From contig CAWBAK010000007.1 of assembly GCA_963786805.1 (NCBI GenBank), positions 62,001-126,000 of the forward strand: 64,000 nucleotides of DNA, given 5' to 3'. Shown piece after piece: positions 41,585 through 49,061 of the stretch. The first letter of the stretch is position 1; each line of letters opens with the position of its first letter. Under the pieces are notes generated by a model. That model saw only the letters and a list, made by a program, of their open reading frames with translations, ran no database searches and was not told the DNA's origin. The position numbers were made by a program, and so were the translations under genes. The stretch is from CALGFI01 sp963786805. Lineage in GTDB: Bacteria > Actinomycetota > UBA4738 > HRBIN12.

Positions 41585-43431
41585 GGTTCCGCCTGATCGC
41601 CGTCGCGCTCGTGGTCGCCGTCGCGACGTTGCCCGGTTGCACCGGATCGTCGGACGACCCATCGGTGATGGACGATTGCGTCCGCGAAGATCTCGGAGGG
41701 CGCTCCGTCGCACGGGTCTGGGACGAGGCGCTCCTGGACGCGATCCGACGCGACGTTCCCGCTCCGACGGTGCACTCTCGCAACCTGTTCCACACCTCGG
41801 CGGCGATGTGGGATGCCTGGGCCGCCTACGACCCCGAGGCCACGGGGTACTTCGTCGACGAGAAGCTCCAGGCCGACGACGTGACCGCGGCGCGCGAGGA
41901 GGCGATCAGCTTCGCCGCCTACCGCATCCTGCTGTGGCGCTACTCGAAGGCGGCCGGACTGCAGGAGACCTTCGACGAGCTCGTGAACACGATGGAGTCG
42001 CTCTGCTACCGGATCGACTTCACCGGGACCGAAGGCGACTCCCCCGCCGCGCTCGGCAACCGGATCGCCGCCGCCGTCATCGAGTTCGGAAGGGACGACG
42101 GCTCGCTCGAGCAGCAGCGATACGTCGACACCACGTACAAGCCCGTCAACGCTCCACTCGTTGTGGCGGAGCCGGACGCCGACATGATCGACCCGAACCG
42201 GTGGCAGCCGCTCGCGCTCGCCCAGTTCGTCGCCCAGAACGGCCTGCCGATCCCCGGCAACGTCCAGCGGTTCGTCGGGCCGCACTGGGGCCACGTGCGG
42301 AGCTTCGCGCTCCCCGCGTCGCCGGACGGAACGCCGATCGATCCCGGCCCACCGCCGCTCCTGGGCGAGGCGACCGATGGGGACTACAAGCAGGCGGCGG
42401 TCCAGATCATCCGGTACAGCAGCGAGCTCGACCCGAATGACGGCGCCACGATCGACATCTCTCCGGGAGCCCTCGGCGACAACACGCTCGGGACCAACGA
42501 CGGCGACGGCCACGACGCGAACCCCGCGACCGGGATGCCGTACGCGCCGAACGTCGTCCCGCGCGGCGACTTCACGCGCGTCCTCGCGCAGTTCTGGGCA
42601 GACGGGCCGGCGTCGGAGACCCCGCCGGGACACTGGAACACGATCGCCAACGAGGTCTCCGACACCCCGGGCTTCGAGCTCCGGATCGGTGGCGAAGGCC
42701 CGGCGGTAGACCGTCTCGAGTGGGACGTGAAGCTCTACTTCGCGCTGAACGCCGCCGTGCACGATGCGGCCGTCGCGGCCTGGGGCGTGAAGGGCTACTA
42801 CGACTCGGTGCGGCCCATCTCGATGATCCGGTACATGGGGAGCAAGGGACAGTCGAGCGATCCCGATGGTCCCTCCTTCGACCCGGATGGCCTTCCGCTC
42901 GTCCCGGGTCTCATCCAGGTGATCACGCCGCGCTCGAGCGTGCCCGGCGGACCGCACGAGGAGCTCGCGGACCACGTCGGTGAGATCGCGATCTTCGCGT
43001 GGAAGGGCAACCCACTCGATCCGGCGACCGCGACGAGCGAGGCCGGCTGGATCTTGTCGACGGATTGGGTGCCCTACCAGTTGGCGACGTTCGTCACGCC
43101 GGCGTTCGCCGGGTACGTGTCCGGGCACAGCACGTTCAGCCGCGCGGCGGCCGAGGTGATGACGGCGTTCACGGGGAGCGAGTACTTCCCGGGCGGTCTG
43201 TCGGAATGGACCGTGCCGGCCGACTCGCTCGCCGTCGATCGTGGACCGAGCGAGGACGTCACGTTGCAGTGGGCGACCTACTACGACGCCGCCGACCAGG
43301 CGGGGCTCTCACGGCTGTTCGGCGGGATCCACATCCCGCCAGACGACTTCGAGGGGCGCAAGATCGGTTCGATCTGCGGCAAGGATGCGTGGGCGCTCGC
43401 GCAGCACTACTTCGACGGCACCGCCGCTTGA
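41581..43431 (+). CDS. Vanadium-dependent haloperoxidase-like lipoprotein (PAP2 superfamily)
   Basis: A 616-residue lipoprotein (RFRLIAVALVVAVATLPGC, lipobox LPGC). The C-terminal half carries the vanadate/phosphate-binding set: YYDSVRPISMIRYM, FAGYVSGHSTFSRAAAEVM with the axial-acid His, and LSRLFGGIHIPPDDFEGRKI with the second His. These match bacterial vanadium haloperoxidases and their acid-phosphatase relatives. It would act outside the cytoplasm, halogenating or oxidising substrates with peroxide if vanadium is bound; phosphatase activity is the alternative. Coupled by a 4-base overlap to the CRTAC1-like gene. Confidence 0.87.
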   Translation: MRFRLIAVALVVAVATLPGCTGSSDDPSVMDDCVREDLGGRSVARVWDEALLDAIRRDVPAPTVHSRNLFHTSAAMWDAWAAYDPEATGYFVDEKLQADDVTAAREEAISFAAYRILLWRYSKAAGLQETFDELVNTMESLCYRIDFTGTEGDSPAALGNRIAAAVIEFGRDDGSLEQQRYVDTTYKPVNAPLVVAEPDADMIDPNRWQPLALAQFVAQNGLPIPGNVQRFVGPHWGHVRSFALPASPDGTPIDPGPPPLLGEATDGDYKQAAVQIIRYSSELDPNDGATIDISPGALGDNTLGTNDGDGHDANPATGMPYAPNVVPRGDFTRVLAQFWADGPASETPPGHWNTIANEVSDTPGFELRIGGEGPAVDRLEWDVKLYFALNAAVHDAAVAAWGVKGYYDSVRPISMIRYMGSKGQSSDPDGPSFDPDGLPLVPGLIQVITPRSSVPGGPHEELADHVGEIAIFAWKGNPLDPATATSEAGWILSTDWVPYQLATFVTPAFAGYVSGHSTFSRAAAEVMTAFTGSEYFPGGLSEWTVPADSLAVDRGPSEDVTLQWATYYDAADQAGLSRLFGGIHIPPDDFEGRKIGSICGKDAWALAQHYFDGTAA

Positions 43432-43441
43432 CCGCGCCGAG

Positions 43442-44539
43442 CTAGGTCGAGGGAACCCCGGCTTCTCGATCCGGCAGCTCGACGACCTCGCCCGTGCGAG
43501 CGCTCTCGCGCGCCGCCTCGAGGACCTCGAGCACCGCGATCGAGTCCCGCACGTCGACCGGCGGGGGCCCGCCCGAACGCAGCGCCTCGGCCACGCCGGC
43601 GTAGTAGCGCTGGTACGCGCCCGGCTCGGACTCGACGACCTCGACGGTGTCCCCGTTCGACAACCGTCCCCACTGCTCGGCGGGCTCGCGACCCCAGCCG
43701 TCGTCGGTGGGGATCCCTCCGGCGGCGAGGGCGTCCTCCTGCACGTCCATCCCGTACTTCTCGAAGGCGCCCTGCATGCCAAGGACGCGGAACCGCGGGC
43801 CGAGTGCGGCCGCGAGCACGCTCGCCCATAGGTGCGAGCGAACGCCGTCGCGATGGGACAGGGCGACGAACACGTCGTCGTCGACCTCGACGCCGGGCCG
43901 GCGCCGGTCGACCTCCGCGTACACGTGCGTCGGCTTCCCGAAGAGCTGCACCGCCTGGTCCGCGATGTGACTGCCGAGGTCGAACAGGAGCCCCCCGGCC
44001 TCTTCGGGCGCGCCACGCTCCCGCCACGCATCCTCCTTCGGCGTGGGACGCCAGCGCTCATAGCGGGATTCGAACCGGTGGATCGGTCCGAGCGTGCCCT
44101 GCTCGAGCAGGCGACGGACCGTCAGGAAGTCCGCGTCCCACCGCCGGTTCTGGAACACGGAGAGCATCACGCCGCGTTCGGCGGCCGCGTTCGCCAGGGT
44201 TCGGCCGTCGTCGGCCGTCGCCGCCAACGGCTTGTCGATCACGACCGACAGGCCCGACTCGATCGCCCGGAGGCCGAGAGGGACATGGCTGCTGTTGGGG
44301 GTGGAGACGACGACGAGGTCGTGGTCGTCCGCCGCGTCCCAGACAGCATCCGGTCTGTCGGCTACCCGCGCAGAGGGGTAGCGGCCGCGCGCGCTCGCCT
44401 GGCGCTCGGGGTCGCTCGTCACGATCGTGACGAGCTGCAGGTCCGGAAGCGAGGCGATCAGCGGCGCGTGGAAGACCCTTCCGCCCAGTCCGTAGCCGAT
44501 GAGGGCGACACGGATCGGGCCTTCCCGGTCGATGGACAC
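43442..44539 (-). CDS. Gfo/Idh/MocA-family oxidoreductase
   Basis: A 365-residue enzyme. I use GTG at 44539, 8 bases after TATCGT, over an upstream start at 44566. IRVALIGYGLGGRVFHAPLI is the Rossmann loop, VVIDKPLAAT the EKP-like motif (Asp for Glu), and EEAGGLLFDLGSHIADQAVQ the C-terminal domain signature with the active-site His. Closest in look to the YdgJ/scyllo-inositol dehydrogenase-like branch. The substrate is unknown. Confidence 0.87.
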   Translation of the reverse strand: MSIDREGPIRVALIGYGLGGRVFHAPLIASLPDLQLVTIVTSDPERQASARGRYPSARVADRPDAVWDAADDHDLVVVSTPNSSHVPLGLRAIESGLSVVIDKPLAATADDGRTLANAAAERGVMLSVFQNRRWDADFLTVRRLLEQGTLGPIHRFESRYERWRPTPKEDAWRERGAPEEAGGLLFDLGSHIADQAVQLFGKPTHVYAEVDRRRPGVEVDDDVFVALSHRDGVRSHLWASVLAAALGPRFRVLGMQGAFEKYGMDVQEDALAAGGIPTDDGWGREPAEQWGRLSNGDTVEVVESEPGAYQRYYAGVAEALRSGGPPPVDVRDSIAVLEVLEAARESARTGEVVELPDREAGVPST

Positions 44540-44547
44540 GATGGAGC

Positions 44548-44553
44548 ACGATA
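44548..44553 (-). promoter_or_regulatory. Candidate -10 element (TATCGT), leaderless
   Basis: TATCGT ends 8 bases before the GTG at 44539 and supports that start. Confidence 0.45.
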
Positions 44554-44677
44554 CTCGCCCGCCCACGCCTCTTCCTCACGCCCCCTCGACCGCGGGGTTT
44601 GGGCTCGGGACGAGCGGGTAGCAACAGAGGCTGAGGGCGGGGACCCGCGCCGCCCTCGGTCCGAAGGAGGGATCCGT

Positions 44678-45079
44678 GTGATCGAGCCGATGAACAAGAG
44701 GGAAGCCTGGTTCATGCGGTACCAGCACGAGATCATCCGAGATGTTCCCCTCGAGCGGCGCGTGATCGTCCTCGATCCCGAAAACATCATGGAAGGGGTC
44801 GTCCCGGCGGACACCGGCGAGCCCTACGCGACGGCCAGGCCGGACTTCGCGCGAGGCCAGGAAGCGGATCAGGCACGGATCGAGCGGTTCGTCGAGGACC
44901 GGTTCAGCCGCGGCCTCGAGCTGGACCCCGTGCTGCACGAGCAGGTGCACCAGGGCGATTTCGCAACGGGTCTCGAGACGCTCCCGCGCCATCCCGAGGT
45001 CCAGCTCCGCGGCCGCTTCGCGCGCGGCCAGCAGATGAGTGACCCGGGCAATCCGAACGAGGTGCGCCTAGCTTCGTAG
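44678..45079 (+). CDS. Hypothetical protein, 133 aa
   Basis: Not recognised. GTG at 44678 lies 7 bases after AAGGAGG; the in-frame ATG at 44690 is too far from it. The protein is soluble, charged and mostly helical (YQHEIIRDVPLERRVIVLD; ARGQEADQARIERFVEDRF), with no signal peptide. Coding bias is strong. Confidence 0.62.
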   Translation: MIEPMNKREAWFMRYQHEIIRDVPLERRVIVLDPENIMEGVVPADTGEPYATARPDFARGQEADQARIERFVEDRFSRGLELDPVLHEQVHQGDFATGLETLPRHPEVQLRGRFARGQQMSDPGNPNEVRLAS

Positions 45080-45105
45080 CGAGAGGGCCTCGGCTCATAC
45101 CACCG

Positions 45106-45372
45106 TTACAGCTGCAGGTTGCCCTGCGCGCGGTGGACGCGCCGCCCCTTGGGGGCAACGTCGGGAGCCGGATGTTCGACGAGGGCCACGACGCGATCGG
45201 CCATGAAACGGCCACTGCGCACCGGGGTTCCGCTCCGCGTGACCTCGGAGACCTCGATCACGCCGCGCGAGGTCGACACCTCGACCCGGCGGCCGGCCTT
45301 CGTGGCCTCGATCTCGTACTTGAGCACCCCCGAGCCCGAGTCCACCACGACCTCCACGCGGTCGCCTCTCAT
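45106..45372 (-). CDS. Hypothetical small protein, 88 aa
   Basis: Not recognised. The ATG at 45372 is 7 bases after TAGGCT, so leaderless translation is likely; a longer frame to 45402 passes over that element. The product is beta-rich (RVEVVVDSGSGVLKYEIEAT; RRVEVSTSRGVIEVSEVTRS) with a basic C-terminus (KGRRVHRAQG). Confidence 0.6.
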   Translation of the reverse strand: MRGDRVEVVVDSGSGVLKYEIEATKAGRRVEVSTSRGVIEVSEVTRSGTPVRSGRFMADRVVALVEHPAPDVAPKGRRVHRAQGNLQL

Positions 45373-45379
45373 GGCGACG

Positions 45380-45385
45380 AGCCTA
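45380..45385 (-). promoter_or_regulatory. Candidate -10 element (TAGGCT), leaderless
   Basis: TAGGCT ends 7 bases before the ATG at 45372. Confidence 0.45.
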
Positions 45386-45542
45386 ACCCTCCGGTGCCAC
45401 ATGGGTCCTGTCTCGCCGAGGCGACGCGGGAGGGCACGTTCGAAGAGGAGGAGGTGGCGCGCAAGGCGCGCGATCGAGCTCTCGCTCGGTCAGGGTGCGC
45501 TCGAAGGTCGGATGGGTCTCCGACCGGTGATCCCGGTCTGAA

Positions 45543-45731
45543 CTAGGCCGGGAGCGCTTTGACCTCGGAGGGCCGCAGTCGACGGGTGCTCGGTTGGAGC
45601 CGGAGGCCGATCATCCCGAGCGGCGCCTCGGCCCACTCGCCCTCCTTGAGGATCTCGACTCGGAGCATCCCGTCGTCGGATTCGACGATCCGGAGCGTCT
45701 TCCCAAGCTCCGTTCGGTAGAAGTCCGGCAT
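45543..45731 (-). CDS. Hypothetical small protein, 62 aa
   Basis: Not recognised. MPDFYRTELGKTLRIVESDD followed by MLRVEILKEGEWAEAPL looks like a small all-beta domain with a basic tail. The ATG is 6 bases after TATCCT (leaderless). Coding bias and promoter position support a real gene. Confidence 0.6.
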   Translation of the reverse strand: MPDFYRTELGKTLRIVESDDGMLRVEILKEGEWAEAPLGMIGLRLQPSTRRLRPSEVKALPA

Positions 45732-45737
45732 ACCCCT

Positions 45738-45743
45738 AGGATA
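45738..45743 (-). promoter_or_regulatory. Candidate -10 element (TATCCT), leaderless
   Basis: TATCCT ends 6 bases before the ATG at 45731; nothing resembling a ribosome site lies between. Confidence 0.47.
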
Positions 45744-45781
45744 CCGCGTTCGAGCGGCCGGCGGCCGGGCGAGCCGAACCG

Positions 45782-45806
45782 CCCGCCGGCACGGCGCGCC
45801 GGCGGG
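45782..45806 (-). terminator. Hairpin downstream of the Flp pilin gene
   Basis: 9-bp stem CCCGCCGGC and GCCGGCGGG with a 7-base loop, 17 bases past the pilin stop codon on the minus strand. No T tract. Confidence 0.5.
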
Positions 45807-45822
45807 GACGACCGAGACTCGC

Positions 45823-46014
45823 TTACGACGGGAACGCCGCCGGGGCCTCTTCGAACAGGCCCAAGAGCGTCAACCCGAAGAACGTCAGCGCCACGATGAT
45901 CACCATCGCGATGAGCGCCAACACCAGCGCGTACTCGGCCGCGACCGCACCACGCTCTTCCCTCACGCGGAGGGAGAGGGGAAGCGAACGAACCAGATGC
46001 AGGATCGCGAACAT
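45823..46014 (-). CDS. Flp/Fap-type pilin
   Basis: A 63-residue prepilin. The positively charged leader LPLSLRVREERG precedes the class IVb cleavage site G|AVAAEYALVLALIAMVI, with the conserved Glu at mature position 5. The short tail ends in Pro/Ala. The ATG at 46014 is 9 bases after TACCCT. Flp pilins are processed by TadV-type peptidases and assembled by Tad machinery, none of which is encoded in this window, so this is an orphan pilin gene. Confidence 0.83.
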   Translation of the reverse strand: MFAILHLVRSLPLSLRVREERGAVAAEYALVLALIAMVIIVALTFFGLTLLGLFEEAPAAFPS

Positions 46015-46023
46015 CGTATGACG

Positions 46024-46029
46024 AGGGTA
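46024..46029 (-). promoter_or_regulatory. Candidate -10 element (TACCCT), leaderless
   Basis: TACCCT ends 9 bases before the pilin ATG at 46014. Confidence 0.42.
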
Positions 46030-46165
46030 GGACCATCGCGCCCTCGGGCACATCGGCCCACTGGGGGCCCGACGGGGGGCCGATGCCCCCATCCCCGGTC
46101 GCACGTTCCCCACCGGCCCGGCCGAGGCCGAACGGACGAGAACGGAGCCCTTGGACCGAGGGGCG

Positions 46166-46171
46166 TAGGCT
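46166..46171 (+). promoter_or_regulatory. Candidate -10 element (TAGGCT), leaderless
   Basis: TAGGCT ends 6 bases before the GTG of the exonuclease gene at 46178. Confidence 0.47.
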
Positions 46172-46177
46172 CCGGCG

Positions 46178-47077
46178 GTGGCGCCTCGACTGTTCCTGGA
46201 CGTCTCGAGCCTGATGTACCGCGCGTTCTTCGCCATGGGCGACTCGGTGCGGTCGCCGAGCGGCCGGATGGTCGGCGCGGTCCACGGCTACCTCGACATG
46301 GTGGCCCGGCTCCAGATCTCGCGCCGGCCGGTCGAGGTGGTGCACGCCTACGACCACGAATGGCGTCCCGTTGCCCGGACCGATCTCTACGCGCAGTACA
46401 AGGCGAACCGTCCCCCGGACCCGGAAGGACTTCCCGAGCAGTTCACGATGCTCCGTCAGGTCCTGGACCTGTCCGGGATGCCGCAAGCGCAGACGCGCGG
46501 GTGGGAGGCCGAGGACGCGATCGGCGCGCTCTGCGCGATGGCCCCCGACACCGATCGCATCGAGATCGTCAGCGGAGACCGTGACCTGATCCAGCTCGTG
46601 CGCGACCCGGTCGTGAAGCTGCTGTTCACGGTGCGGGGTGTCTCGGACCTCCTCGAGCTCGACGAGGCCGCGGTGATGCTCAAGTACGGCGTTCCGGCAG
46701 ACCGGTACGCAGAGTTCGCGATCCTGCGCGGCGACGCGAGCGACGGGCTTCCCGGTGTGCGGGGCGTGGGCGAGAAGACGGCGAGGGCGCTCATCGAGAC
46801 CTACGCCTCGCTCGACGACCTGATGTCCGACGCGTCGTCGAACGAGCCGCGGCCCGGACCGCTACGCGGCAAGCCCGCCCTTCGAGCCCGGCTCCTGGAC
46901 GACGCCGCGTACGTCGCGGCGATGCGACAGCTGGTCCCGGTGAACGCGACCGCTCCCCTCGATCGCTGGCAGGGCGAGCGGGACGATGAGGCGCTCTCCG
47001 CGCTGGCCGACGAACTCGCCATCCGCGGACCGGTCCAGCGACTGCGCGCCGCGCTGGACGCCGCCCCCAAGAGCTGA
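46178..47077 (+). CDS. 5'-3' exonuclease (PolI N-terminal-domain-like)
   Basis: A 299-residue FEN-type nuclease. LFLDVSSLMYRAFFAM supplies the first metal Asp, YKANRPPDPEGLPEQF the helical arch start, GWEAEDAIGALC, VSGDRDLIQLV and GDASDGLPGVRGVGEKTARA the remaining acidic residues and the H3TH DNA-binding motif. It lacks polymerase domains, like stand-alone actinobacterial exonucleases that remove RNA primers or flaps. GTG start 6 bases after TAGGCT. Confidence 0.92.
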   Translation: MAPRLFLDVSSLMYRAFFAMGDSVRSPSGRMVGAVHGYLDMVARLQISRRPVEVVHAYDHEWRPVARTDLYAQYKANRPPDPEGLPEQFTMLRQVLDLSGMPQAQTRGWEAEDAIGALCAMAPDTDRIEIVSGDRDLIQLVRDPVVKLLFTVRGVSDLLELDEAAVMLKYGVPADRYAEFAILRGDASDGLPGVRGVGEKTARALIETYASLDDLMSDASSNEPRPGPLRGKPALRARLLDDAAYVAAMRQLVPVNATAPLDRWQGERDDEALSALADELAIRGPVQRLRAALDAAPKS

Positions 47078-47149
47078 CCCACGCACGCTTGGGTTCAGCA
47101 CGTTCCTCCTCGACGTCACGGCGTCGGCGCCGGGACCGAGACGTTCGCG

Positions 47150-47180
47150 ACGGAGCCCGCCCCGGTCGGGCGGGCTCCGT
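47150..47180. terminator. Bidirectional terminator between exonuclease and CHRD genes
   Basis: Perfect 13-bp stem ACGGAGCCCGCCC and GGGCGGGCTCCGT with a 5-base loop CGGTC, followed by TTCC. It lies between convergent genes. Confidence 0.78.
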
Positions 47181-47207
47181 TCCACATTCCTCGGTTCGAC
47201 CGATCCG

Positions 47208-47726
47208 CTATCTGATGCGCCCCCGGATCTCCCCGGGCGGGAAGGCGTCGGTGTGCACGTTCGCGTACGTCGCCTTCGCGCGCAGGGCGGCGACGAGCTC
47301 GTCGAACTCGCCGGCCACGATCCCCTGCCCGGCGGGACCGATCACGTCGGACGCCTGGATCGTGCCCGAGACCTGTCCGCCCGCGCCGGGGCACTCGGGG
47401 ACGGTCACGCCGTCCGGGGCCGTGTCGGCCGAGTCGCAGAGGAACGCGATCACCCCTCCGGCGATGGCCGGACGCCCGAGGTGGATGTGGGCGAACAGGG
47501 CCGGTCCGGTGAGTGCGGAGTACCGGAGCCGGTACGAGATCGTCTTCCCGTCACCGGAGAGCTCGACCCGGATCGTTCCCGTCCCCGGGACCGAGAGCGT
47601 CGGGGTCTCCTCGAAGCCGCTCAACGTGCCGGTGAACCGCTCGCCGCCGCCGGCCGTCGCCTGAAGGCTCCCGACCGAGACAACCACGAGCAGCGCCACC
47701 AGCGCGATCACCACGCGTGGACGCAT
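47208..47726 (-). CDS. Secreted CHRD-domain protein
   Basis: A 172-residue exported protein with a strong GGGGGAGG ribosome site. Signal peptide RPRVVIALVALLVVVSVGSL, cleavage near ATA. The CHRD core is clear: FTGTLSGFEETPTLS, GTIRVELSGDGKTISYRLRY, FAHIHLGRPAIAGGVIAFLC and the terminal TYANVHTDAFPPGEIRGRI. CHRD domains occur in chordin and many bacterial secreted proteins; the bacterial role is unclear. Confidence 0.9.
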   Translation of the reverse strand: MRPRVVIALVALLVVVSVGSLQATAGGGERFTGTLSGFEETPTLSVPGTGTIRVELSGDGKTISYRLRYSALTGPALFAHIHLGRPAIAGGVIAFLCDSADTAPDGVTVPECPGAGGQVSGTIQASDVIGPAGQGIVAGEFDELVAALRAKATYANVHTDAFPPGEIRGRIR

Positions 47727-47813
47727 GGACCTCCCCCTCTCTCTCGCCGGGTCGTCAGGGCGTGACCCGGCGGGGTACTACGGGGGAGCGAACGCGCCGG
47801 TTTGCGCGGCGGC

Positions 47814-48971
47814 TCAGCCCAGGAGCGGGCGTCCCATCGCCAGCCGGTACTCCTCGTTGAACCAGTAGAGGAACCGGTCCTGGCGCGGGTAGACGCCCGA
47901 CCCGAACGACCGGGACCCGACGCCGGTCTGCGCCCGGGCGCACACCTCCCAGTCCTGCCGGGAGATCAGGTCCCAGAACTCCACGACGGGCTCGGGCTTG
48001 AACGCGTCGGGGTCGGCGATCACCTCGGGGCGGAACAGGTACTCGGAGACCACTTGCGTGTGGTTCGGACCTTTCGGGAAGCCGATGTAGTACATCCCGC
48101 AGTCCGGATGCAGGTTCAGCATCAGGTTGGGGAACTCATAGCTCCCGTAATACATCGTGTAGTCCACGGGCTCGAGGTCCGGCAGCTTCGGGAGCTCCGA
48201 GCGGCCGCTCTTCGTGAAGCTCGTCGCGCCCTCCATCATCACGTTGCCGTCGTCGCGGGTCTCTTCGTCCCACACCTCTCCGAAACGGAACAACGGCACG
48301 ATGTGCACGAGCTCGGGGTGGATGCTGGGACAGTGCAGACATTCGTTGTAGTTCTCGACCACGATCTTCCAGTTCGCCTCGACCTCGTACACGAGCCGGA
48401 CCCCGATCCGGAGCTCATCCATCTTGAAACGCTCGAACGCCGTGATGGACTCGGCGCCGTCGGTCAGCGCCTCCATGAGCGGACGAGGCTCCCGCGAGAG
48501 GTTCGCGAACAGGAACCCCGCGTACTCGCCGATCGCGACCGGATGCAGCGGATGCTCCGCGCGGTCGAAGAACTCGTCCTCCTTCACGTTCGGCGTGCCG
48601 ATCAGGCGGCCGTTGAGGTCGTACGTCCAGGCGTGGTACGGGCAGCGGAACGCCTTGCGCGCGTTGCCCTTCGCCTCGTCGTCGAGGAACTTCGTCCCGC
48701 GGTGCGCGCAGACGTTGTAGAAGCCGTGCAGGGCGCCCTCGGCGTTGCGAACGACGAAGATGGACTCGCCGGCGAGATCCTTCACGACGTAGTCGCCCGG
48801 CGCGGGGACCTCCTCCGCTCGCCCGATCGTGACCCAGTCGCCCCACCAGATCCGCTCGCGCTCCTCGTCGTACACCTGTTGGCTCGTGTACTCGAACCCG
48901 GACAGGGTCGGGCGGGGACGCCAGTCTCGTTCGTCGTAGCGAAGTCGGTCTCGGTCGCGCTCGGTCCGCAT
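47814..48971 (-). CDS. Rieske-type aromatic ring-hydroxylating oxygenase, alpha subunit
   Basis: A 385-residue protein with AGGAG before the ATG. The Rieske [2Fe-2S] motif is NVCAHRG (C88, H90) and FRCPYHAW (C110, H113). The mononuclear iron site is in VVENYNECLHCPSIHPEL with two His, the Asp/Asn bridge region just before. The family uses an electron-transfer partner and O2 to hydroxylate or demethylate substrates; similarity is to the choline/carnitine or phenylpropionate-type group. No reductase gene lies beside it. A perfect 18-bp palindrome overlaps its promoter region. Confidence 0.9.
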   Translation of the reverse strand: MRTERDRDRLRYDERDWRPRPTLSGFEYTSQQVYDEERERIWWGDWVTIGRAEEVPAPGDYVVKDLAGESIFVVRNAEGALHGFYNVCAHRGTKFLDDEAKGNARKAFRCPYHAWTYDLNGRLIGTPNVKEDEFFDRAEHPLHPVAIGEYAGFLFANLSREPRPLMEALTDGAESITAFERFKMDELRIGVRLVYEVEANWKIVVENYNECLHCPSIHPELVHIVPLFRFGEVWDEETRDDGNVMMEGATSFTKSGRSELPKLPDLEPVDYTMYYGSYEFPNLMLNLHPDCGMYYIGFPKGPNHTQVVSEYLFRPEVIADPDAFKPEPVVEFWDLISRQDWEVCARAQTGVGSRSFGSGVYPRQDRFLYWFNEEYRLAMGRPLLG

Positions 48972-48995
48972 GTCGGCTCCTGTGCTCGAACTCTG

Positions 48996-49013
48996 TTTGA
49001 ACGGCCGTTCAAA
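48996..49013. promoter_or_regulatory. Perfect palindromic operator upstream of the Rieske oxygenase gene
   Basis: TTTGAACGGCCGTTCAAA is an exact 18-bp palindrome, 24 bases before the oxygenase start. AT-rich arms around a GC core (TTGAACG-n-CGTTCAA) are typical of TetR/AcrR operators. No TetR gene is present in the window. Confidence 0.7.
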
Positions 49014-49061
49014 TCGGCGGACGCAAGGATACGCCGAGGCGCGGCCCAGGGGAAGCCGGGA

